DNA of 11,926 bases from contig CALXGD010000102.1 in assembly GCA_944387745.1 (NCBI GenBank), positions 1-11,926 of the forward strand, in the 5' to 3' direction. Both the position numbers and the translations under genes were made by a program. This DNA is from an uncultured Oscillospiraceae bacterium (GTDB lineage Bacteria > Bacillota_A > Clostridia > Oscillospirales > Oscillospiraceae). This document shows positions 6,986 through 11,926 of the stretch, piece by piece. How positions within the stretch are numbered: the stretch's first letter is position 1; every line of letters begins with the position of its first letter. A model generated the notes under the pieces. It had not been told where the DNA came from and made no database searches. It saw only the letters and a program-made list of their open reading frames with translations.

Positions 6986-8035
6986 TTAGACAGCACCTCC
7001 GCAGACCCGGCGGATATCCCGGCAGAGCTGTTCCACCGCCTGAGGCTGGGTGGCCCAGCTGGTGCAGACCCGGAGCATGATCCGGTCTCCGTCCAGATCC
7101 TGCCAGTGGCTGAAGGCGTAGCTTTTGGAGAGCTCTGCCCACTGGCTGCGGGTGAGGATGGGAAATTGCTGGTTGGTGAAGGAGGGGTAGGCCAGCTCCA
7201 CGCCGCAGTCCTCAAAGGTGCGGCGGAGCTGCAGGGCCAGCTCTACCCCGTGCCGTCCCAGCTGGAAGTAGAGGCCATCTTCAAAGAGTACCTCAAACTG
7301 GATCCCCAGCAGGCGGCCCTTGGCCAACATTCCTCCCTGACGCTTGACCATGTACCGAAAATCCCGTTGGAGGGCGGGGTTGGGAATGACCACGGCCTCC
7401 CCCAGCAGGGCCCCCACCTTCGTCCCGCCAATGGAGAACGCGTCGCACAGCTGGGCCAGGTCGGTGAGCTGTACGTCGTTGTCCGGAGCAGCCAGGCCAT
7501 ATCCGCACCGCGCTCCATCCACATAGAGGAATAGGCCGTACTTTTGACAGACCCGTCGGAGATCTGTCAGCTGCCTCTTGGTATACATAGTGCCCAGCTC
7601 TGTGGGCTGGGAGAGGTAGAGCAGCCCTGGCTGCACTGTGTGCTCATGGACCGGGTCGGACCAGTGGGCGATACAGAGGGCCTCCACCTGCTGGGCAGTG
7701 AGTTTTCCATCTCTCCCCGGGAGGGGAAGAACCTTGTGTCCGGCGGCCTCCACCGCGCCAGTCTCATGGACGTGGATGTGTCCGGTGTCCGCGCATACGG
7801 CCCCCTGGTAGGGGCGCAGGGCCGCCGCGATCACCGTTTGGTTGGTCTGGGTCCCGCCGGGGAGAAACTCCACGGCGGCGCCAGGAAATTGGCAGGCCTG
7901 CCGGATCAGCTCTCTGGCCCGCTGGCAATGGGGGTCCTCTCCATAGCCGGGAGTCTGCTCCAGGTTGGTCTCAGCTAATTTTTGCAGGATGCTGGGGTGG
8001 GCCCCCTCGCTGTAGTCACACTCAAAACGAAGCAT
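6986..8035 (-). CDS. ltaE: PLP-dependent low-specificity threonine aldolase-like lyase
   Basis: A 349-residue fold-type I PLP enzyme of the beta-eliminating lyase family. The best match is L-threonine/L-allo-threonine aldolase, which splits threonine to glycine and acetaldehyde. The PLP lysine is K206 in FSIGGTKVGALLGE; D173 and R176 in LYVDGARCGYG contact the cofactor; PGGTQTN (59-65) is the phosphate-binding turn; H86/H88 in DTGHIHVHETGA fit the family's stacking histidine. The start at 8035 has GGAAGGA 6 nt upstream; an in-frame extension to 8203 would lie inside yaaA. The first 14 nt overlap the end of yaaA, so translation is probably coupled. The family includes related amino acid lyases, so the exact substrate is inferred. 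Confidence 0.88.
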   Translation of the reverse strand: MLRFECDYSEGAHPSILQKLAETNLEQTPGYGEDPHCQRARELIRQACQFPGAAVEFLPGGTQTNQTVIAAALRPYQGAVCADTGHIHVHETGAVEAAGHKVLPLPGRDGKLTAQQVEALCIAHWSDPVHEHTVQPGLLYLSQPTELGTMYTKRQLTDLRRVCQKYGLFLYVDGARCGYGLAAPDNDVQLTDLAQLCDAFSIGGTKVGALLGEAVVIPNPALQRDFRYMVKRQGGMLAKGRLLGIQFEVLFEDGLYFQLGRHGVELALQLRRTFEDCGVELAYPSFTNQQFPILTRSQWAELSKSYAFSHWQDLDGDRIMLRVCTSWATQPQAVEQLCRDIRRVCGGAV

Positions 8036-8816
8036 TGCAGTCCTTCCTTTCTGTGGTATGTCCTGATGGTTTTGGGAGAAGAAAAACCAAGCTGTCCCTT
8101 CGGGAGTGAATCGGATCGTACCGGTAGCCCAAGCCTTGGAAGGCAGGCAGATCCTCCGGCTGTTGAACGGTGTTTTCCGCCAGCCAGCGGACCATTTGTC
8201 CACGGGCCATTTTACAGCGAGTGCCTTTTTCCAGGACGGAGCCGTCAGGACACAGCTCCCCGAAGATGCAGGTGATCACCCGGACAGAGGGGGGCAGATG
8301 CGGCAGCACTGCCCGGCTGTACTCCCGAGAGGCGAGATTCAGCAGAAGAGAGTCCTCTGAGGCCAGGGCCTGGGCCAGCTGTCCGGCCCAGAAGGAGTAG
8401 AGGTCCCGGTTCCCGTCTACAGACAGCTTAGCCTGCATCTCCAGCCGGTAGGGTGTGACTCCATCGAAGGGCCGCAGCAGGCCGTAGAACCCGGAGAGAA
8501 TGCGCAGGTGTCTTTGGAGAAACTGGTACTGCCCGGCCTCAAAGACGCCGGGAGCCATGGTCTGATACTGGATGCCCACATAGGAGAGCAGGGCGGGGGT
8601 GAGGTTCCGCCCCAGATCCATGACCTCCAGGCGACGGATGTTTTGAGCGGCAATAGAGGCATTGCAGCGCCATAGAACTTGCAGCTCCTGGGGAGACATA
8701 GCCTGCAGGGCGGATAGGAGCCGGCCGGCCTGTTCCAAAAACATAGGTGTGCTCTGGGGCGCGAGGGTATCCAGGTCCTCCCGCATCTGCTTGGCAGGAG
8801 AGATAATGATCTGCAT
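8022..8816 (-). CDS. yaaA: YaaA family (DUF328) peroxide stress protein
   Basis: A 264-residue protein close in length to E. coli YaaA (258). YaaA is induced by peroxide and lowers free intracellular iron, limiting Fenton damage to DNA and proteins. Shared segments are IISPAKQM (4-11), QRHLRILSGFYGLLRPFD with PYRLEMQAKL in the middle, LYSFWAGQL, NLASREYS, and KMARGQMVRWLAEN towards the C-terminus. The start is chosen for GAGGAGG about 8 nt upstream; a longer reading to 8852 includes the GC-rich leader and is unlikely. It is the first gene of a two-gene unit with the threonine aldolase gene. The physiological role in anaerobes is not established. Confidence 0.92.
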   Translation of the reverse strand: MQIIISPAKQMREDLDTLAPQSTPMFLEQAGRLLSALQAMSPQELQVLWRCNASIAAQNIRRLEVMDLGRNLTPALLSYVGIQYQTMAPGVFEAGQYQFLQRHLRILSGFYGLLRPFDGVTPYRLEMQAKLSVDGNRDLYSFWAGQLAQALASEDSLLLNLASREYSRAVLPHLPPSVRVITCIFGELCPDGSVLEKGTRCKMARGQMVRWLAENTVQQPEDLPAFQGLGYRYDPIHSRRDSLVFLLPKPSGHTTERKDCNASF

Positions 8817-8869
8817 TTTGTCGCCTCCTCGGCGGCCGCCCTGGGGCGGCACAGATTTCTTTTTAAATC

Positions 8870-8897
8870 ATTATAAAAGCTTTTGGCCGAATTGCAA
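8870..8897 (-). promoter_or_regulatory. Promoter of yaaA-ltaE
   Basis: On the minus strand: -35 TTGCAA (8892-8897), a 16-bp spacer, and a perfect -10 TATAAT (8870-8875), 54 bp upstream of the yaaA start. The predicted 5' leader holds a GC-rich hairpin (GCCGCC-CCAG-GGCGGC, about 8835-8850) just before the ribosome binding site, which could affect initiation. I see no PerR-like operator. Confidence 0.7.
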
Positions 8898-9000
8898 GCA
8901 CAGAAGGGGCACCGGAGAGACATGTGTGGTGGACAGGTCGGAAGAATCAGAACAGAACTGGGAGCGAATAAATTTTTTCAGAAAAATTTTGAAAAACTAC

Positions 9001-9029
9001 TTGCCAAAAGAATTCCGCTGTGCTACAAT
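9001..9029 (+). promoter_or_regulatory. Promoter of the tRNA-Arg gene
   Basis: -35 TTGCCA (9001-9006), a 17-bp spacer and -10 TACAAT (9024-9029), with TGC directly before the -10 as an extended -10 element. Transcription would start near 9036, about 30 nt before the mature tRNA. The leader holds a small hairpin (CCAGGGA / TCCCTGG, 9040-9056). Confidence 0.8.
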
Positions 9030-9067
9030 AATCAAGTCGCCAGGGAGTCTCCCTGGGGCGGAAAGTT

Positions 9068-9144
9068 GCGGCTGTAGCTCAGTTGGATAGAGTGTTTGGC
9101 TACGAACCAAAAGGTCGCGGGTTCGAATCCCTCCAGCCGTACCA
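9068..9144 (+). tRNA. tRNA-Arg (anticodon ACG)
   Basis: A 77-nt cloverleaf including an encoded CCA. Acceptor GCGGCTG pairs with CAGCCGT (first pair G-U); D-stem GCTC/GAGT; anticodon stem TTTGG/CCAAA around loop CTACGAA, anticodon ACG at 34-36; T-stem GCGGG/CCCTC around TTCGAAT. The A34 should be edited to inosine by TadA, reading CGU, CGC and CGA. The T-stem has one C-U mismatch in its second pair. It is a single-gene unit with its own promoter and terminator. Confidence 0.96.
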
Positions 9145-9147
9145 AAA

Positions 9148-9177
9148 GAAAGACACGCCACAGGGCGTGTCTTTTTT
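9148..9177. terminator. Terminator of the tRNA-Arg gene, possibly also of the LysR gene
   Basis: GACACGCC (9152-9159), loop ACAG, GGCGTGTC (9164-9171), then TTTTTT (9172-9177); flanking A residues on the left extend the stem. On the minus strand the same hairpin is followed by TTTCTTTT, so it can also stop transcription from the LysR gene that ends at 9229. Confidence 0.85.
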
Positions 9178-9228
9178 ATATTCCCGCCCTGCGTGCTGGG
9201 AAAATAAAAGAGCATCGGGACGACATTT

Positions 9229-10125
9229 TTAAGAGATGCGGGAATCGGAACAGGTGAGATTTTCCATGAGGGACAGAAATCTCCGGAGGACGGGGCTGCT
9301 CTCGCCGCTCCGGAAGGAGAGGCCATAGGAGAGGGGGGACGCCTCCCGCAGCGGAATGGAGAGAATTCCGGGCAAAGGGACCTGGGGCAGGTCTGCGGCG
9401 ACCGCATAGGCGAAGCCAGTCTCTACCAGGGTATATAGGGGTTCCAGTCCATCGCAGAAATAAAGTTGATCTCGGCTTCGACCGGTGATGATCTGAGCCT
9501 GGATAGAGAGCAAAGAAGGGGGGGCGCTGTGGGGCGGATAGGCGGCAAAGCGGCCTTCCGCCTCTCGAAGCTGGGAAAGCTTTAATTGCGGAGAGGCGGC
9601 CAGAGGGTGATCGGGGCTGCAAATACAGACCGGAGTCCGGCGGATCAGCTCCCGATAGACAGCCCGCCTTGGGGCGGATTCCTGGAAGGTGAACATCACC
9701 TGCACATCCCCGTCCTCCAGCTGATTTTCCAGGGAATCGAAGGGCACCAGCCGCAGCACAGGCAGCAGGTTGAAAAACTCCTCCCGCAGAGTTTTGAGTA
9801 CCGGGTGAAGCAGACGCAGCTCTAGAAAGCTGCGGCAGCCGATGCCGAACCGGGTCACAGAGGTCTGATGGCTCTCCTGAAGCCGGGCTTTGGAGTCCAG
9901 GGACAGGGAAAGGATCTCTCTGGCATACTGGAGGAACAGGTGTCCCTCTTGGGTCAGGCGCACCCGCTTGCTGGTGCGGTAGAAAAGTTTTACCCCCAAT
10001 TCGTCCTCCAAGGTGTTGATCTGGTGGCTCACCGCCGGCTGGGTCAGCCGCAGCTGCTCTGCCGCCCGGGAGAAGTTGAGGAAGTTGGACACGGTTAGGA
10101 AACACTCCAGCTGTGTGGTATTCAA
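9229..10125 (-). CDS. LysR-type transcriptional regulator (TTG start)
   Basis: A 298-residue regulator of typical LysR length. The N-terminal winged HTH covers about 2-60, with TTQLECFLTV at 3-12, SRAAEQLRLTQPAVSHQINTLE at 19-40 (read in two parts, ending with the helix that contacts DNA) and LGVKLFYR at 43-50. The remainder is the usual two-lobed effector domain; the ligand cannot be inferred. I place the start at TTG 10123-10125, because GGAGGG lies 6 nt upstream and the resulting N-terminus fits the family. The in-frame ATG at 10140 has no ribosome binding site before it; it precedes and includes that GGAGGG. The gene is divergent from marR-ABC, so it may act on that operon, on itself or elsewhere. 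Its codon use is less GC-biased than that of the transporter gene. Confidence 0.88.
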   Translation of the reverse strand: MNTTQLECFLTVSNFLNFSRAAEQLRLTQPAVSHQINTLEDELGVKLFYRTSKRVRLTQEGHLFLQYAREILSLSLDSKARLQESHQTSVTRFGIGCRSFLELRLLHPVLKTLREEFFNLLPVLRLVPFDSLENQLEDGDVQVMFTFQESAPRRAVYRELIRRTPVCICSPDHPLAASPQLKLSQLREAEGRFAAYPPHSAPPSLLSIQAQIITGRSRDQLYFCDGLEPLYTLVETGFAYAVAADLPQVPLPGILSIPLREASPLSYGLSFRSGESSPVLRRFLSLMENLTCSDSRIS

Positions 10126-10156
10126 ACAAATACCCTCCATATGAATAGATCTGACT

Positions 10157-10177
10157 TTGTATAATACAGAAATACAA
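10157..10177. promoter_or_regulatory. Inverted repeat upstream of the LysR gene, candidate operator
   Basis: A perfect TTGTAT-N9-ATACAA dyad, about 32 bp upstream of the LysR start codon. It overlaps TATTAT (minus strand, 10161-10166), a possible -10 element for that gene. Size and symmetry fit a LysR autoregulatory site, but no -35 element is convincing. Confidence 0.4.
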
Positions 10178-10211
10178 TAAAAGTTTTTTATAGATAATAA
10201 CAGATTTGAAT

Positions 10212-10240
10212 TTCACATGCAACTGTTTTTGTGCTATAAA
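10212..10240 (+). promoter_or_regulatory. Promoter of marR-ABC transporter operon
   Basis: -35 TTCACA (10212-10217), 17-bp spacer, -10 TATAAA (10235-10240) with TGC immediately before it (extended -10). Transcription should start near 10247. Confidence 0.75.
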
Positions 10241-10246
10241 AGTAAA

Positions 10247-10265
10247 TGTCCGAACTATTTGGACA
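10247..10265 (+). promoter_or_regulatory. Palindromic operator at the marR transcription start
   Basis: TGTCCGAA-CTA-TTTGGACA, an inverted repeat with seven of eight positions matching, directly downstream of the -10 element. Position and size match operators used by MarR proteins to repress their own promoter. That this MarR binds it is inferred. Confidence 0.6.
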
Positions 10266-10306
10266 AGAATAATCTGGAAGTTTTCTGAAAAGGAGGTGAA
10301 ACCGGC

Positions 10307-10780
10307 GTGGAAATCGACCGGAGTGAGCTGATCCGGGTGAACCGTCAGATCAACATCCAGATCGAGCGGGCTGCCACCCAGGCCATCGCCCAGAAGGGAC
10401 TCACCGGCATTCAGGCCCACCTGCTCCTGTATATCCTGGACCACTCGGAGCTGGGGACCTCCCTCACCGACATCCACCGGGAGTTCGGCTATTCCATGGC
10501 CGCCCTATCCAGCCTGGTGAAGCGGCTGCGGGAGAAGGACTATGTGCGAGTGGAGCCCTGCGTCCGGGACGACCGAAAGAAGCTGCTCTTCGGTACGGAG
10601 AAGGGGACAGAGGTCCGGGAGTTTCTGGACGGCGCCATTCTTCAGGCCCAGGACCGGCTGTACGGCGGCTTTACTCAGGAGGAGCTGGCCGCGCTGGACC
10701 GCCTGCAAAAGAAGATGCTGCGGAATCTCTCCGCGTGGAAGCAAAGCAACTGTCACTGTGAGGAGGTAGCAAACACGTGA
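10307..10780 (+). CDS. MarR family transcriptional regulator
   Basis: A 157-residue winged-helix repressor of usual MarR length. Helices at about 5-30 form the dimer interface; the HTH is about 51-77 (TSLTDIHREFGYSMAALSS then LVKRLREK), and the wing contains RDDRKK (87-92), the family's DxR motif. Cysteines occur at 85, 149 and 151; a redox role is possible but unsupported. The GTG start has a near-perfect AAAGGAGGTGA 7 nt upstream. Its stop overlaps the start of an ABC exporter gene (GTGA), a common arrangement in which a MarR protein represses its own efflux operon and is released by a ligand. Confidence 0.92.
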   Translation: MEIDRSELIRVNRQINIQIERAATQAIAQKGLTGIQAHLLLYILDHSELGTSLTDIHREFGYSMAALSSLVKRLREKDYVRVEPCVRDDRKKLLFGTEKGTEVREFLDGAILQAQDRLYGGFTQEELAALDRLQKKMLRNLSAWKQSNCHCEEVANT

Positions 10781-11926
10781 AACACATCTTACCCAAGCTT
10801 GGGGTCTATAAGCGGGACACCTTCCTGTGCGTCGGCATGACCACCCTGGAGGTGATCATGGAGATCCTGCTGCCCTTTATCACCGCCAAGCTGCTGGCCG
10901 AGGGCCTGGAGGCCGGCCACATGCCGGCGGTGTACTGCTACGGGGCCATTATGGTGGTCATGGCTGTTCTGAGCCTGATCTTCGGGGCCACTGCTGGCCG
11001 CTTCGCCGCCAGCGCCTCCACTGGAATGGCCGCCAATCTCCGGGAGGCCATCTACAACAACATTCAGACCTTCTCTTTCTCCAACATCGACAAGTTTAGC
11101 GTGCCCGGCCTGGTCACCCGCATGACCACTGACATTACCAATGTACAGATGGCCTTTATGATGGTGATCCGCATCGCGGTGCGCTCCCCCCTGACCCTGG
11201 TGTTCAGCTTCATCATGTGCATGGTCATCAACGTGGAGCTGAGCCTCACCTTTTTGATCGCCCTGGCCTTCCTGGTGGTGGTTATTGGCACCATCATGGT
11301 GGTCACCCTGAAAATTTTCTCCCAGGTATTCCGAAAGTACGACGACCTGAATGCCAGCGTCCAGGAGAATGTGTCCGCCATCCGGGTGGTGAAGGCCTTC
11401 GTCCGGGAGAGCTATGAGGACCAGAAGTTCGCCAAGGCCTCCAAAAACCTGTACGACCTGTCGGTGAAGGCGGAGGGCCTGCTGGCCTTCAACGGCCCGG
11501 CCATGATGATCGCCGTGTACTTCTGCATCATCATGGTGTCCTGGCTGGGGGCCCACTTCATCGTGGTGGACGGCACCTTGAGCACCACCGACCTGACCAG
11601 CCTATACAGCTACATCATGTCCCTGCTGATGAGCCTGATGATGCTGTCCATGGTGGTGGTTATGATCTCTATGTCCATGGCCAGCATCCGCCGCATCCGG
11701 GAGGTGCTGGCGGAGACCCCCGACCTCCACGACCCGGAGAACCCGGTGACGGAGGTGAAGGACGGCTCCATTGACTTTGACCACGTGAGCTTCTCCTACA
11801 AGCACGGCTCCGGCAAGAACGCCCTCACCGACATCGACCTGCACATCAAGTCCGGCGAGACCATCGGCGTCATCGGCGGCACCGGCTCGGGCAAGAGCAG
11901 CCTGGTGAACCTGATCTGCCGGCTGT
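10777..11926 (+). CDS. ABC exporter, fused permease and ATP-binding subunit, partial
   Basis: The first 383 codons are present; the gene runs off the right edge. An N-terminal exporter-type membrane domain has about six hydrophobic segments (near 15-40, 52-78, 125-148, 152-178, 240-262, 278-300), including TRMTTDITNVQ and the coupling-helix region ENVSAIRVVKAFVRE. The ATPase domain begins near 330 with IDFDHVSFSYK and has Walker A GGTGSGKS at 367-374; the rest is outside. The GTG start overlaps the marR stop, with GGAGGT 8 nt upstream. The pattern resembles half-transporters of the BmrC/LmrC/EfrA type, which often pair with a second ABC gene downstream. Substrate unknown; multidrug or stress export is inferred from context. 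The last membrane segment is rich in methionine. Confidence 0.93.
   Translation, partial: MKHILPKLGVYKRDTFLCVGMTTLEVIMEILLPFITAKLLAEGLEAGHMPAVYCYGAIMVVMAVLSLIFGATAGRFAASASTGMAANLREAIYNNIQTFSFSNIDKFSVPGLVTRMTTDITNVQMAFMMVIRIAVRSPLTLVFSFIMCMVINVELSLTFLIALAFLVVVIGTIMVVTLKIFSQVFRKYDDLNASVQENVSAIRVVKAFVRESYEDQKFAKASKNLYDLSVKAEGLLAFNGPAMMIAVYFCIIMVSWLGAHFIVVDGTLSTTDLTSLYSYIMSLLMSLMMLSMVVVMISMSMASIRRIREVLAETPDLHDPENPVTEVKDGSIDFDHVSFSYKHGSGKNALTDIDLHIKSGETIGVIGGTGSGKSSLVNLICRL

Noticed and set aside
9040..9056. Hairpin CCAGGGA / TCCCTGG just before tRNA-Arg
   Set aside because: It lacks a T-tract and lies between the tRNA promoter and the mature tRNA, so it is part of the precursor 5' leader, not a terminator.
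8997..9407. Minus-strand ORF of 136 codons whose product contains GGIRTRDLLVRSQTLYP
   Set aside because: The recognisable part is the antisense translation of the tRNA-Arg gene, a well-known artefact seen in many annotations; the rest overlaps the 3' end of the LysR gene in another frame.
9176..10477. Minus-strand ORF of 433 codons spanning the LysR gene and marR
   Set aside because: It crosses the AT-rich divergent promoter region and is out of frame with the LysR gene; the product is low-complexity Pro/Ala/Arg/Ser-rich sequence.
10789..11556. Long minus-strand ORF of 255 codons, rich in His, Asp and Gly
   Set aside because: It is antisense to the ABC exporter, whose frame is well supported by membrane segments and Walker A; the composition follows from the complementary GC-rich codons.

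Overview
The window looks like a chromosomal segment of a GC-rich, endospore-forming member of the Bacillota (class Clostridia). Flavonifractor/Lawsonibacter-like Oscillospiraceae are my best guess, but that is an inference. The evidence is a Spo0A gene, a T-box riboswitch, strong GGAGG-type ribosome binding sites, sigma-A type promoters in short AT-rich gaps, and GC-rich codon use in the genes. I see no mobile elements, CRISPR arrays or rRNA. The content is mostly core metabolism and regulation, with a probable drug or stress exporter operon entering at the right edge.

Layout. Positions 1-1709 hold three minus-strand genes: the N-terminal part of an RlmA-like 23S rRNA methyltransferase, a small TSCPD-domain protein, and spo0A. 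Intrinsic hairpins lie between them, and the TSCPD gene has its own promoter, placed on the tail of the spo0A terminator. From 1710 to 2411 is a long divergent regulatory region with a perfect Spo0A box upstream of spo0A, a consensus promoter (TTGACA-17-TAAGAT) reading right, and a tryptophan T-box leader with a UGG specifier and its terminator/antiterminator. The leader controls a tight operon, trpD-trpC-trpF-trpB-trpA (2412-6797), whose junctions are 4-nt gaps or ATGA overlaps. It encodes every step from anthranilate to tryptophan. trpE and trpG, which make anthranilate, are not in the window.

The trp operon ends at a bidirectional terminator (6885-6920) shared with the convergent pair yaaA and ltaE-like threonine aldolase. 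These two minus-strand genes overlap by 14 nt and have one promoter upstream of yaaA. Next come a tRNA-Arg(ACG) gene with its own promoter and terminator (9001-9177), a minus-strand LysR-type regulator (9229-10125), and a divergent plus-strand marR-like gene. A GTGA overlap couples marR to an ABC exporter gene that runs off the right edge. The marR promoter carries a near-perfect palindrome over the predicted transcription start, as expected for an autoregulated efflux operon.

The most unusual observation is in Spo0A. The residue aligned with the phosphorylated aspartate of the receiver domain is glutamate (E57), and one of the two acidic-pocket aspartates is proline, while the DNA-binding domain is highly conserved. 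This suggests a Spo0A that is not controlled by the usual phosphorylation, or is held in a phosphomimetic state. TrpA also carries an Asp-to-Glu change at the position of a catalytic aspartate, possibly a lineage-wide variant. No clearly new multi-gene system is evident.
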